This document shows positions 16,426 to 25,687 of a stretch of 55,348 bases of DNA, piece by piece; the stretch's first letter is position 1; the number at the start of each line of letters is the position of its first letter. The stretch lies in contig CAJTOL010000020.1 in assembly GCA_910577645.1 (NCBI GenBank), positions 1-55,348 on the forward strand. The letters run 5' to 3'. The stretch is from an uncultured Lachnospiraceae bacterium. GTDB taxonomy: Bacteria; Bacillota; Clostridia; Lachnospirales; Lachnospiraceae. Below the pieces are notes generated by a model. It ran no database searches and was not told where the DNA came from. It saw only the letters and a list, made by a program, of their open reading frames with translations. Both the position numbers and the translations under genes were made by a program.

Positions 16426-17817
16426 CTATTCCACGGCTGATTCTGCCGGATGGTAATACTGGTCTAAAATCTTAGTATCAATACGATCTAATTCCTCCCT
16501 GGGAAGCATTCCCAAAAGCTCCCAGCCAATGGCTAAGGTGTCCAGAATACTACGGTTTTCATGGACATTCTGACCTACGAAACGGCTCTCAAAGGCTTTA
16601 CCGAACTCCAAATATTTCTTATCAATGGGGGATAGTTCGTCTTCACCAATAACGGATGCCAGGGCCCTGGCATCTCCTACCTTGGCATAGCAGGAGAAAA
16701 GCTGGTTGGCAACCGCCTGATGATCGCTTCTGGTGTAGCCCTCGCCTATGCCATCCTTCATTAAACGGGACAAGGAGGGGAGAACGTTAATAGGCGGATA
16801 CACTGACTGACCCTGAAGGATTCGATCTAATACGATCTGGCCTTCCGTAATATATCCGGTCAGGTCGGGGATAGGATGGGTAATATCATCATTGGGCATG
16901 GTCAGGATGGGGATCTGGGTTACAGAACCATTGACCCCTGCCACAATACCGGCCCGCTCATAAATGGTAGCCAGTTCACTGTACAGATAACCTGGGAAAC
17001 CCTTACGGGAGGGGATTTCTCCCTTGGAAGAAGAAACCTCACGCATGGCCTCGGCAAAGGAGGTCATATCCGTTAAAATAACCAGGATGTGCATGCTCTT
17101 TTCAAAAGCCAGGTATTCCGCCAGAGTCAGGGCAATCTTGGGGGTTAAAAGACGTTCCACTACCGGATCATTTGCCAGGTTGATAAACATAGCCACATGA
17201 GAAGAAACGCCGCTTTCCTCAAAAGTACGGCGGAAGTATTCGGCCACGTCATATTTTACGCCCATAGCCGCAAATACAATGGCAAATTCCTCGTCAGAAT
17301 CCTCTCCAAGGGATGCCTGCTGCACGATCTGAGCGGCAAGCTGGTCGTGGGGCAGGCCGTTTCCTGAGAAAATGGGCAGCTTCTGGCCCCGGATCAAAGT
17401 AGTCAGCCCGTCGATAGCGGAGATGCCGGTGCGGATATAGTTTCTGGGGTATTCTCTGGTAACCGGGTTTAATGGCTTTCCGTTGATGTCCAGCTTTTCA
17501 CCGGAGACAATATCTCCCAGACCGTCAATGGGTTCTCCAATCCCGTTAAAGGTGCGGCCCAGCATAGATTCGGACACGGCAATTTCCATGGGATGCCCGG
17601 TAAGGCGGGTGTGAGTGTTTCGAAGGGCCATGCCCTCAGTTCCCTCAAAAACCTGGATAATAGCCTTATCCTTATAAATCTCAATAATACGGCCCAGTTT
17701 TTTTTCTTTGCCGTCTACGGTCATTTCTACAATTTCATCATAAGCGGCGCCCCGGATGCCTTCCAGAACCACCAGAGGGCCGTTAATGGCGCTTAAGCCT
17801 AAATATTCAATTGCCAT
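16426..17817 (-). CDS. ntpB: V-type ATP synthase subunit B (non-catalytic, regulatory)
   Basis: The 463-residue subunit forms the A3B3 hexamer head with subunit A. It shows the family pattern: N-terminal beta-barrel (about 1-75), nucleotide-fold with RTGISAIDGLTTLIRGQKLP, and the segment IFSGNGLPHDQLAAQI, in which the Walker A lysine is absent as expected for the non-catalytic subunit. A late conserved RSDHQAVANQLF follows. It lies 15 bases after ntpA and shares its transcript. Start ATG 17817 has GGAGGGAATC upstream. Confidence 0.96.
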   Translation of the reverse strand: MAIEYLGLSAINGPLVVLEGIRGAAYDEIVEMTVDGKEKKLGRIIEIYKDKAIIQVFEGTEGMALRNTHTRLTGHPMEIAVSESMLGRTFNGIGEPIDGLGDIVSGEKLDINGKPLNPVTREYPRNYIRTGISAIDGLTTLIRGQKLPIFSGNGLPHDQLAAQIVQQASLGEDSDEEFAIVFAAMGVKYDVAEYFRRTFEESGVSSHVAMFINLANDPVVERLLTPKIALTLAEYLAFEKSMHILVILTDMTSFAEAMREVSSSKGEIPSRKGFPGYLYSELATIYERAGIVAGVNGSVTQIPILTMPNDDITHPIPDLTGYITEGQIVLDRILQGQSVYPPINVLPSLSRLMKDGIGEGYTRSDHQAVANQLFSCYAKVGDARALASVIGEDELSPIDKKYLEFGKAFESRFVGQNVHENRSILDTLAIGWELLGMLPREELDRIDTKILDQYYHPAESAVE

Positions 17818-17831
17818 AAATGATTCCCTCC

Positions 17832-19598
17832 TTATGCGTTGCGTTCCAGAACATTATCATAGAACTGGTCAATCTGTTTTTCATAGTTATCAAATAAATC
17901 CAGACGGTCATTGGGCACATCATACTTAATGGCGATAATTTTATCAAAAATAGAGTCCTGCTTTAGTACGGACATAGGCATCCCCATGGAAATTAAGGAG
18001 CGGCTTTTCTTATATAAATAGAGGATAATTTCCATCATCTTAAACTGCTTTTCCATAGGAACGCAGGTGTCGTCCTTGTGGAAAGCGTTCTGCTGAAGGA
18101 ATCCTACCCGGATGACCTTTGCAATTTCCAGAATCAGCTTCTGATCATCCGGAAGTACATCTGCTCCGATTAATTTTACAATCTCCATCAGGCTGCTTTC
18201 CTGAGTCAGAAGAGAAACAATCTGGTTGCGGTAATCTACAAATCTTTTATCCACATTGTCGGTATACCAGGGAGCCAGATCCGTCAAATACTCAGAATAG
18301 CTGGTAAGCCAGTGAATAGCCGGAAAATGTCTGGCATAGGCCAAAGACTTATCCAGGGCCCAGAAGCAACGGACAAATCGTTTGGTGTTCTGGGTAACCG
18401 GCTCGGAAAAGTCGCCGCCCTGAGGGGAAACCGCACCGATAATGGAAACGGATCCTTCAGTGCCGTTTAAATTCTGCATCATTCCGGCCCTTTCATAAAA
18501 GGCAGAAAGCCGGGAAGCCAGATACGCCGGGAAACCTTCTTCTGCAGGCATTTCCTCTAAACGGCCGGACAGCTCGCGGAGGGCCTCGGCCCAGCGGGAG
18601 GTAGAGTCCGCCATGATGGCTACATGGTAGCCCATATCCCGGTAATACTCAGCCAGGGTCAGGCCGGAGTAAAGGCTTGCCTCACGGGCAGCAACCGGCA
18701 TGTTAGAAGTATTGGCGATAAGTGCGGTCCGATCCATCAGAGGATTACCGGATTTGGGATCAATCAGATGGGTGAATTCCTCCAAAACCTGGGTCATCTC
18801 ATTTCCGCGCTCACCGCAGCCAATATAGATAATAATATCCGCGTCTGACCATTTGGCAATCTGATGCTGGGTCATGGTCTTTCCGGTTCCGAAACCGCCG
18901 GGAACTGCGGCAGTACCGCCTTTGGCAATAGGAAACAGGGTGTCTAGGATACGCTGCCCTGTAATCAGGGGCTTGGTGGCCGGGAACCGGTTGGCGGCAG
19001 GCCTTGGGGTACGGATAGGCCATTTCTGAGTCATGGTCAGTTTCCTTTCGGAGCCGTCAGGAAGCTGCAGGGTAATCAGTACATCGTCAATCGTGTACTC
19101 CCCGTCAGGAACCACATCTAAAACATAGCCGTCCATGTCCGGAGGAACCATTACCTTGTGGACAATGGCCCGGGTCTCCGGTACCTCGGCAATAACAGAG
19201 CCGGGAAGAAGCTGGTCGCCTTTTTTCACCACCATGTGAGTCTTCCATTTTTTATTCCGATCCAAAGAATCTACGGAAACGCCGCGGCTGATGTATGCGC
19301 CGTCTTTCTTTGCAATCTCTCCCAGGGGGCGTTCAATACCGTCGAAAATATTATTTAAGATACCAGGGGCCAGAGTAACGGAAACCGGAGCGCCGGTTCC
19401 GGTAACAGTCTCCCCAGGCTTAATGCCGGAAGTCTCTTCATATACCTGGATAGTAGTACGGCCGGAGGCAAGGCCGATAACCTCGCCGACCAAACGCTTT
19501 TCACCTACATAGACCATTTCGTTCATACGAAAACCGGAGCCATCCTGTAGGTAGACTACGGGGCCGTTGATGCCGTAAATAATACCTGTGCTATTCAT
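17832..19598 (-). CDS. ntpA: V-type ATP synthase subunit A (catalytic)
   Basis: The 588-residue catalytic subunit has Walker A GGFGTGKT at 234-241 and the GERGNEM loop, and carries the bulge region (about 115-190) that separates V/A-type A subunits from F-type beta. A conserved DSTSRWAEALRE segment and the C-terminal helical domain are complete. It hydrolyses or makes ATP at the A/B interface, coupled to ion flow through subunits I and K. The start at 19598 overlaps the end of ntpE by 8 bases, indicating coupled translation. Confidence 0.97.
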   Translation of the reverse strand: MNSTGIIYGINGPVVYLQDGSGFRMNEMVYVGEKRLVGEVIGLASGRTTIQVYEETSGIKPGETVTGTGAPVSVTLAPGILNNIFDGIERPLGEIAKKDGAYISRGVSVDSLDRNKKWKTHMVVKKGDQLLPGSVIAEVPETRAIVHKVMVPPDMDGYVLDVVPDGEYTIDDVLITLQLPDGSERKLTMTQKWPIRTPRPAANRFPATKPLITGQRILDTLFPIAKGGTAAVPGGFGTGKTMTQHQIAKWSDADIIIYIGCGERGNEMTQVLEEFTHLIDPKSGNPLMDRTALIANTSNMPVAAREASLYSGLTLAEYYRDMGYHVAIMADSTSRWAEALRELSGRLEEMPAEEGFPAYLASRLSAFYERAGMMQNLNGTEGSVSIIGAVSPQGGDFSEPVTQNTKRFVRCFWALDKSLAYARHFPAIHWLTSYSEYLTDLAPWYTDNVDKRFVDYRNQIVSLLTQESSLMEIVKLIGADVLPDDQKLILEIAKVIRVGFLQQNAFHKDDTCVPMEKQFKMMEIILYLYKKSRSLISMGMPMSVLKQDSIFDKIIAIKYDVPNDRLDLFDNYEKQIDQFYDNVLERNA

Positions 19599-20181
19599 GG
19601 TCCCTACCTCCTAAATCAAATTGAAAATTGTGCCGGGCTTCATTCAGCTTGGTTTCAAAGGAATTGTCAATCAAAATATGAGACTGGGGAACTACTGCCC
19701 GGATACCTCCGGAAAAAGAATATTGGCTGACCTTAATGGCCTCCCGGCTTTCTACAGATAAGTGCTGAAGCAGCGGCTCGTCTGCCGGGTCAATGTAGAT
19801 AATAATATCGCTGCTGCCTGCCAGTTTCCGGGCAGCCAGGATCTGCTGTTCCAAAAGCTTGGGGTAAGCCGGGGAAGTCATAAAGTCTGTCAGCATATCC
19901 TGAACCTCTACAAACAGCATATCCTTTAATTCTTCCTGACGCTTGCTTACCTGGCGCTTTAAGTTGATCTGGGCCAGAGCAAGCTTTTTGTTCATTTCCC
20001 GCCCCAGCTTATCAGATTCCCCATGAAGCTGCATATCAAGACGCCGTGCGGCATCCTTCTTGTGCTCTTCAAAGGCCTCCTCCAGGGCGGAGACGTATTC
20101 GTCATACAGGCGGGCGCTTTTTTCTCTGGCATCCTCCATACAGATGTCCAGAAAATGCTGTAATTTCTCGTCAGTTGTCAA
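19591..20181 (-). CDS. ntpE: V-type ATP synthase subunit E (peripheral stalk)
   Basis: The 196-residue protein has a long charged N-terminal helix (about 1-100) followed by a mixed alpha/beta head containing SSDIIIYIDPADEPLLQ and SGGIRAVVPQSHILIDNSFE, the usual C-terminal signature of subunit E. With the small coiled-coil protein at 23990 it forms the peripheral stalk holding the head to subunit I. It is 17 bases after the subunit F gene and overlaps ntpA. Confidence 0.92.
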   Translation of the reverse strand: MTTDEKLQHFLDICMEDAREKSARLYDEYVSALEEAFEEHKKDAARRLDMQLHGESDKLGREMNKKLALAQINLKRQVSKRQEELKDMLFVEVQDMLTDFMTSPAYPKLLEQQILAARKLAGSSDIIIYIDPADEPLLQHLSVESREAIKVSQYSFSGGIRAVVPQSHILIDNSFETKLNEARHNFQFDLGGRDHE

Positions 20182-20198
20182 AGTAAGTCACCTGCTTT

Positions 20199-20507
20199 CT
20201 ATAGTTTCAGTCCAATGGCTTCATTTACATAGGAAGTGATAAAGTTGGGCTTGCGGCCAGTACCGTGGCGATCCGGGATTTCTATGATCAAAGGGAACTT
20301 TCGTTCCAGCTTTACCTCGTCGATAACTTCCGGAAACTCTCTTCCGAACTTTTCTGTCAGAAGGAGAATACCAATCTCTTTGTTGGCCAGAACTCTATCA
20401 AGGGCTTCCTTAAGCTCCGCCCGTTGATGGACGACGCTTCCTTCCACACCTGCCAGACGCATACCGGTCAGGGTGTCAATATTGTCGCTAATCAGATACA
20501 TCTTCAT
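20199..20507 (-). CDS. ntpG: V-type ATP synthase subunit F
   Basis: The 102-residue protein fits subunit F (called NtpG in Enterococcus hirae): MYLISDNIDTLTGMRLAGV at the start is the alpha/beta fold that binds the D shaft. GILLLTEKFGREFPEVIDE and PLIIEIPDRHG follow, as in the family. It belongs to the rotor and tunes ATP hydrolysis. It follows the K gene by 4 bases. The position between K and E differs from the archaeal I-K-E-C-F-A-B-D order. Confidence 0.93.
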   Translation of the reverse strand: MKMYLISDNIDTLTGMRLAGVEGSVVHQRAELKEALDRVLANKEIGILLLTEKFGREFPEVIDEVKLERKFPLIIEIPDRHGTGRKPNFITSYVNEAIGLKL

Positions 20508-20511
20508 AGAA

Positions 20512-20940
20512 TTACAGCTTACCTAAAATCATGAAAGAAATAATCAGTCCATACAGACAAACACCTTCGGCAAGACCAACGAAGATTAAAGATTTACCAA
20601 GAATAGAACCATCCTCACTGATAGCGCCCAAAGCGGCGGAAGCAGCAGCGGAAACGGCGATACCGCCGCCGATACAGGACATACCGGTTGCCAGAGCAGC
20701 GGCCAGATAACCCCAGCCTGCAGCAGAAGCCCCTGCAGCGGAAGCCTCGGCAGCAAAGGCATTGCCGGAGAACATCAGGGCGCTGGAGACGATAAGAGTA
20801 CCAAAGAATAAAAATACATTAGTTGCCAGAGCGGTTTTATAACGGCCTCTGGTCTTTTCACCGGCGGCGAATGCACCGAAGGGAACTGCAATACTTAAAA
20901 TTAATGCCAGAGCCAAAGTGATTTTTACTGCGAAAGTCAT
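20512..20940 (-). CDS. ntpK: V-type ATP synthase subunit K (membrane rotor proteolipid)
   Basis: The 142-residue c-ring subunit has four predicted helices. The last hairpin is the classical one, with the ion-binding Glu in IFVGLAEGVCLYGLIISF, which aligns with VETYAILGFVISF of E. hirae NtpK. Counting back 29 residues from that Glu, where the sodium enzyme has Gln110 in GIAQGK, this protein has Val (GIAVSA). The sodium ligand therefore looks missing, and proton coupling is more likely (inference). The first hairpin lacks its own acidic residue. A strong ribosome site precedes ATG 20940. Confidence 0.93.
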   Translation of the reverse strand: MTFAVKITLALALILSIAVPFGAFAAGEKTRGRYKTALATNVFLFFGTLIVSSALMFSGNAFAAEASAAGASAAGWGYLAAALATGMSCIGGGIAVSAAASAALGAISEDGSILGKSLIFVGLAEGVCLYGLIISFMILGKL

Positions 20941-20989
20941 AATAATCTCTCCTTTATATTAAAAAATTTATGATAATAATAACAATAGT

Positions 20990-22921
20990 TTAAGCAGCGG
21001 TCTTTCCATAAGGTTTAAATGGCCGCCCTGTACCGCGGTAAAAGCGGCTGAATAACTCATAATATTCCAGACGGAGTACCTGAATTCCCACAATCAATCC
21101 TTCCATGCCGCACACAAACAGGTTTCCCAGAACCACAACCAGCCAGTTGGGATTGCCGGATTCTACACCGGCCAGCATGAGGACAACTTCCATCATGGCA
21201 GCATGGCTTACGGCAAAAGCGCCTACACGGACAAAGGACAGGGTATTGGAAAAGTAGCTTAATAAAACCTCAAACATCTCGAAAAATCCCTGAACCACAA
21301 ACATACCTTTTCCGCCTTCGATTTTTTCCGCTTTTTTCTCTACCACTGCAGTCAGCGGCTCCTTCAGAAAAATCAGCGCCAGGGGAATCAGGAACATTAC
21401 CGCCAACACAAAGGTTGCCGGAAGGGACTTTCCGGTCATGTACAGGATAACGGTTATTACCAGGCTGGCGTAAAATACGAATCCGGCAATTCCGTTGGTA
21501 TCAAACCAGGATTCCACCGGCTCGTGGGCCTTGTAAGCGTTAATAATATTCAGTATCATGGTAAGAAGAATAATGCCCATACCCATGGCAACTGCCACAA
21601 TAAACACTGTGTTCAGCTTACCGATAAAAGGAAGATTGGTCATAGCCTGGGCCGGTCTTAACCACAGAGGCTCAATAATTTCCTCAAATCCAAAAATACT
21701 GCCAAATAAAAGCCCGAAAATAGTAGAAAAGAAACCGCAGCAGGAAATAATGGCGGCCAGGCTCATTTTTTTTGCCCGATACAGCAGAAAACCGCCGGCC
21801 AGCAGGCACAGTCCCTGACCTGCATCGCCAAACATAAAACCAAAGAGGAAAGAGTAAGTAATTCCGATTAAAACAGCAGGATCGATTTCATTGTAAGCGG
21901 GAAGGCCATACATTTGGATAAACATCTCAAAAGGTTTAAACAGCCAGGGGTTTTTCATTTTGGTTGGCGGGCCGTTTAATAAATTGGTATGGTTATTTTC
22001 CACGATGCAGAAGATGTTTCCGTCAGCAGTAACCTGGGCACGGAACTTTTCAGCGTCCTTTTCTGCCATCCACCCGCATAAAATATAAAAGGTGTGTTTT
22101 TCGTGCTTGGTACAGGCAGCCATCTTTCGGATATCAAAGTTGCTGGTAAAAGTAGAAAGCCTTGCGTAGGCTTTTAACAGGTCGGATTTTCTGGACTGAA
22201 TCTCGGAGGAGATCCGGTTTTGCAGGCTCTCAATCTCCTTTTGAAGGGAATCAGCCTGGGCCCTCAAAACCTGACAGGCTTCTGTAGGCGTTCCGGTATA
22301 TTCATCCTGCAGATAAAAGCGCTCAAAATGCATGGAAGCATAAATGGCATCTACCTTATTGGCCAGCCGCTGCGGAACGAAATATACCAGCCATACATAG
22401 TTTTTATCCTCATGGCAGGGAAATAAAATCGTATCAATGGTATCGTATACAAAAGCAGAAAACTTGTCGTAATATTCTCTGGAGATTCGGCCGAACCGAT
22501 ATTTAATATACCGGAACTTTAAAATTTGGCTGATATTATAATTCAGTCCTACAAAGGGAAGCACCTCATTTAAAGATTCTTCTATGGCTTTTAACTCTGC
22601 CTGTTTTTCCCGGACAGCAGTATTGAAATCCATAAGGGTGCGATCCAGTTCCTGAATAAGGGAAGCAGCTTTTGGGGCATCCATCGTTGGCTCCGGCTGG
22701 AAGCCGGCGCTTTCCGGGAAAAGGGCGGCCAGTTCAGCAGCCCGTTGATATTCCTGGCGATAAGGATTAGCTTCAGTAAAAGGACGCAGGTCACGAACCG
22801 TTTTTAACTCAGACAAGGTATTTTCAAGATGAATCTCATATTTGGATAAATACTCATCCACTACCCGATCAATATCGTTCTTAGGCCCCGAAATGCTTAA
22901 GAACTTCATTTTTTCTATCAA
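20990..22921 (-). CDS. ntpI: V-type ATP synthase subunit I (membrane stator, a-subunit)
   Basis: The 643-residue subunit has a cytoplasmic N-terminal half (about 1-330) rich in coiled coil that binds the peripheral stalks. A C-terminal half of about seven or eight membrane helices follows, containing FLFGFMFGDAGQGLCLL and LSFVRVGAFAVSHAAMM. The latter carries the essential Arg of the ion path and the family-typical FVRVGAFAVSH motif. The start overlaps the end of ntpC by 4 bases, and the gene is followed after 49 bases by ntpK. Confidence 0.95.
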   Translation of the reverse strand: MIEKMKFLSISGPKNDIDRVVDEYLSKYEIHLENTLSELKTVRDLRPFTEANPYRQEYQRAAELAALFPESAGFQPEPTMDAPKAASLIQELDRTLMDFNTAVREKQAELKAIEESLNEVLPFVGLNYNISQILKFRYIKYRFGRISREYYDKFSAFVYDTIDTILFPCHEDKNYVWLVYFVPQRLANKVDAIYASMHFERFYLQDEYTGTPTEACQVLRAQADSLQKEIESLQNRISSEIQSRKSDLLKAYARLSTFTSNFDIRKMAACTKHEKHTFYILCGWMAEKDAEKFRAQVTADGNIFCIVENNHTNLLNGPPTKMKNPWLFKPFEMFIQMYGLPAYNEIDPAVLIGITYSFLFGFMFGDAGQGLCLLAGGFLLYRAKKMSLAAIISCCGFFSTIFGLLFGSIFGFEEIIEPLWLRPAQAMTNLPFIGKLNTVFIVAVAMGMGIILLTMILNIINAYKAHEPVESWFDTNGIAGFVFYASLVITVILYMTGKSLPATFVLAVMFLIPLALIFLKEPLTAVVEKKAEKIEGGKGMFVVQGFFEMFEVLLSYFSNTLSFVRVGAFAVSHAAMMEVVLMLAGVESGNPNWLVVVLGNLFVCGMEGLIVGIQVLRLEYYELFSRFYRGTGRPFKPYGKTAA

Positions 22922-23985
22922 GATATTAGACCTCCTTTAAAGGGACTCGTTATGGACTCTATGATGGTCTGGGAAGGAACTCCATAACGGATACTTTCTA
23001 TAAGTGTAATCAGCCGCTGAATCTCCTGCTCTTTGCGGTAAAGATAGGTATTTAAGACCGCAATGGAATAGGGGTCTTTCTGGCTGGTATACTGATAAAT
23101 ATGCTGGTTAACCTGGTGGGCCAGGGCTTCCGGGTGAAGGTATATGGCATAATCCTGCTCTGGCAGATTTCCGTAACGACTGTTTTTCAAGGCAGAAAAA
23201 AAGCCGTCCATGGTTTCCGATTCGGCCATGCTGCGGATGTCAGAAACCTTTAACCGGTACTGGATGGGGATTAATACTGAATAAATCTCCGACGGGGCCA
23301 TACGGTAAAACTGTTTACACCGATAAAGCCACTGAATATTCAGCATATCAAGACGGCGGCCGAAGCACTGGATTAAAATATCACGGTCAGCCGGCTTTAA
23401 CTTTTTATTTATAATCCGCCACATGGTTTTAAAGTAAAACATATCCAGGATATTTTCATAGTCAAAAAGAGAAAGGTTGCTTTCACGGTTTAAACTGGTG
23501 AAAAGCGGATAAAACGCAGAACCTTCAAGTGCCGCGATAAAATCAATTAAGGATTTGGCCCCCATTATTTTGGTAAAATCCAGAGAGGAATGGCGGTCAA
23601 AAAATTGCTGAAATACAGATAAATTCAGGTCAAAAGGCGTAAGGCTGATAATACTTCTTAAATACCTTTTGAGAAATGCCACCTCATAATGCATGAAGTA
23701 GAAATCCAAAAATTTTCTCTGTGACAGATTTGAAAAACGGTAAAGTTTGGCAAAGTCCTGATATTCGGACAACTTTAAATGCTGCTCAATAGCGCCCCGA
23801 TGAAGTTCACCGGCTTGTGTGTCCCCCAGAGGCCCTGCATAGGCAGGATGTCTTTTTAAGTATTCCACGCAGGCGGTAACGGAACCTAAAGCAGCCATTT
23901 CCTGCATTTGCTCAGATGTAATCAGGCGGCTTTGCATGGCCTTTACCTTAGCGGTCAGGCCGCTGTAGGCTAACAGGTTTCCCAT
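22918..23985 (-). CDS. ntpC: V-type ATP synthase subunit C (rotor-to-ring connector)
   Basis: The 355-residue all-helical protein fits V/A-type subunit C (vATP-synt_AC39), the funnel between the central stalk and the K ring. It opens with LLAYSGLTAKVKAMQSRLIT, and contains the family-like YRFSNLSQRKFLDFYFMHYE and a central FYFKTMWRIINKKL. It lies 4 bases after the small stalk gene and overlaps ntpI. ATG 23985 has AGGAGTG upstream. Confidence 0.92.
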   Translation of the reverse strand: MGNLLAYSGLTAKVKAMQSRLITSEQMQEMAALGSVTACVEYLKRHPAYAGPLGDTQAGELHRGAIEQHLKLSEYQDFAKLYRFSNLSQRKFLDFYFMHYEVAFLKRYLRSIISLTPFDLNLSVFQQFFDRHSSLDFTKIMGAKSLIDFIAALEGSAFYPLFTSLNRESNLSLFDYENILDMFYFKTMWRIINKKLKPADRDILIQCFGRRLDMLNIQWLYRCKQFYRMAPSEIYSVLIPIQYRLKVSDIRSMAESETMDGFFSALKNSRYGNLPEQDYAIYLHPEALAHQVNQHIYQYTSQKDPYSIAVLNTYLYRKEQEIQRLITLIESIRYGVPSQTIIESITSPFKGGLIS

Positions 23986-23989
23986 ACCA

Positions 23990-24301
23990 TCACTCCTTTA
24001 TCATGTCCTGAAACAGCTTTTGAGCATACTGCTTGTGGTGCAATTCATAGGAAGCGTTTAACTTTTCTATAGCTTGCCCGGCTTCAGCTTCCTGTCTGGC
24101 AAGCCGGGATTTCAGATCCTGTTCCAGCTCAGAGCGGAGGGCATCCAGCTTACTTGCCGTGTCCGCCTCCAGCCCGGCGTCAAAGTCGGCTGTCCGCTTT
24201 CGCATTTCCTCGGAAAAGGCAGCTTTGCGGTCGTTTACACCATCCATAATAAGAGAAGCAGAGGCCTCAATTTCTGAGATTTTTTTGATTAGCTTATCCA
24301 C
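23990..24301 (-). CDS. ntpF: Small coiled-coil stalk subunit of the V-type ATPase (G/H type)
   Basis: The 103-residue protein is a nearly continuous charged coiled coil (ISEIEASASLIMDGVNDRK to the end). The length, composition and first position in the operon fit the peripheral-stalk partner of subunit E (NtpF in E. hirae, AtpH in archaeal naming). The start is GTG 24301 with AGGAGGT 8 bases upstream. The sequence itself is too simple to prove homology; operon position carries the call. Confidence 0.82.
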   Translation of the reverse strand: MDKLIKKISEIEASASLIMDGVNDRKAAFSEEMRKRTADFDAGLEADTASKLDALRSELEQDLKSRLARQEAEAGQAIEKLNASYELHHKQYAQKLFQDMIKE

Positions 24302-24339
24302 AAAAATACCTCCTTACTTTATTTTTTTAAAATACAGTC

Positions 24340-24345
24340 ATTATA
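24340..24345 (-). promoter_or_regulatory. Probable -10 box of the V-ATPase operon
   Basis: TATAAT on the minus strand, 39 bases before the GTG of the first operon gene. A -35 hexamer at the right distance is weak, which could mean activation. Only the -10 is convincing. Confidence 0.4.
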
Positions 24346-24388
24346 CTACCACATATTTTAAAAAGCTATAGTCAAAAAGTCAAAAAAG

Positions 24389-24413
24389 CCCTGAAGCGGA
24401 GGGCTTTTTTGAA
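24389..24413. terminator. Terminator of the DUF4145/SH3 gene
   Basis: AGCCCT, a 7-base loop and AGGGCT, with T6 on each strand. On the minus strand it lies 45 bases after the stop at 24457 and separates that gene from the V-ATPase promoter. Confidence 0.85.
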
Positions 24414-24456
24414 AAATAAATATATTCTTAACACTTCCCCTTGCCTACTGGGGTAA

Positions 24457-25419
24457 CTATTCCTGAGTTAAATACTGGGTAGCAACATATACATCTGTTC
24501 CTTCATAATTAATAATACTCCAAAAGTCATCATGGACGCCTACATAATTGACTTCAGTCCCCGGAGCAAGCTGTACAGCAATCCGCGCACTGGTAGAAGG
24601 CTCATAACGGACATTTAAGGTGCTGTTGGTTTTGTAGGTAGCGGTTTCCGGGGGAGCGGCTGGGGTGGTTTCCACAACCTGCGGCGTAGTCTCCGGCTCA
24701 GTAGGAAGGGGTTCAGTCTCAGTAATCTGTACTGAAGACGTAGGAGCAGTAGTCTCGGCGTTGTCCTCCTTATCAGGCATAAACACCCGAATCAGGACCA
24801 CCAGTAAAATGATACCTGCTAAAACAGCCAGCAGAGGGAGAAGATCCCGCAGAGTAATGCCTCTCTTACGTTTTTTCTTTTTGCCTGAGGGGCGTCGGTT
24901 TCCGGATCTTGCTCCGGAACTGTTCCTTGCGGTATTGCTCCTCGCAGAGCTGCTTCTTGCAGTATTGCGGGAACCGGAAGGGCGGGAGCCGGAGGAGGAT
25001 CTGTTTCCGGAGCCGGAACGTCCGGACTCCAGAGGAATATAGGCAATAGTACGGTTGTTTCTGTGCTCCGCCTTATACTCAGAAAAAGCATCGGCTTCCT
25101 GAGAAAGCAAAGTAAATACAAGGTTTGCATCAGCCGAGCTATTATGTCCTTCATGAGCAGCCTTATTTCCAATCATACGGATTCTATGGTAATGGTCTCT
25201 GGTAATTTTGTCGATCCAGCGGCCCTCATATAGCTGATCAATGGTACTGGCAAGATCACTTTCCACAATACAAGCCTTGTTTCCCAACGCTTTTACCATA
25301 ACCTCCAGAGTCTGGCGGGCCTGAACCATTGCTTTATTGTAATCCCGTTGTCCAATGAGGCGCTCTGTCTCGCTGACGCCTAGCTGTATTTTATCCCAAA
25401 TATTAAGCGGCTGCCCCAT
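24457..25419 (-). CDS. Membrane protein with N-terminal DUF4145-like domain and C-terminal SH3 domain
   Basis: In this 320-residue protein, residues 1-120 resemble the helical DUF4145 domain (ARQTLEVMVKALGNKA and HYHRIRMIGNKAAHEG). Residues 138-190 are a low-complexity Ser/Arg/Gly linker ending in a basic cluster, and one membrane helix sits at about 190-212. A Thr/Glu/Pro external linker follows (215-250), then a bacterial SH3 domain at the end (TYKTNSTLNVRYEPSTSARI). The topology puts DUF4145 inside and SH3 outside, where it could bind the wall. Role unknown. It is a single-gene transcript with its own terminator. Confidence 0.82.
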   Translation of the reverse strand: MGQPLNIWDKIQLGVSETERLIGQRDYNKAMVQARQTLEVMVKALGNKACIVESDLASTIDQLYEGRWIDKITRDHYHRIRMIGNKAAHEGHNSSADANLVFTLLSQEADAFSEYKAEHRNNRTIAYIPLESGRSGSGNRSSSGSRPSGSRNTARSSSARSNTARNSSGARSGNRRPSGKKKKRKRGITLRDLLPLLAVLAGIILLVVLIRVFMPDKEDNAETTAPTSSVQITETEPLPTEPETTPQVVETTPAAPPETATYKTNSTLNVRYEPSTSARIAVQLAPGTEVNYVGVHDDFWSIINYEGTDVYVATQYLTQE

Positions 25420-25454
25420 ATCAAAACCTCCTTATGTCACAATCGACTTGATTT

Positions 25455-25687
25455 CTTATATTATACTAGATTTCCCCAAAATTTGCACTGCAATTTTCCG
25501 AAAATATTAACTTTTTTCTCCTAAATTCAATTGTTTAAATGAAAAAATAGAAAAAGCTTGCCAAAATATAGGAAATTCATGTATATTAGAGTAAGTACTC
25601 TCAGTGAACAGGGGAATATGCTCCAACTTCAGAGGTTTCCCTTTGTTTATTTAGGGTAGGATTTAGAAAATCATATGGAGGATTTCT
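25455..25687. promoter_or_regulatory. Divergent promoter region between the SH3 gene and trmB
   Basis: No gene is seen. On the minus strand TATAAT (about 25465-25460) lies upstream of the SH3 gene. On the plus strand TTGCCA (about 25558), 18 bases, and TATATT lie about 100 bases before trmB. A short GAGTAAGTACTC hairpin follows the latter. Confidence 0.4.
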
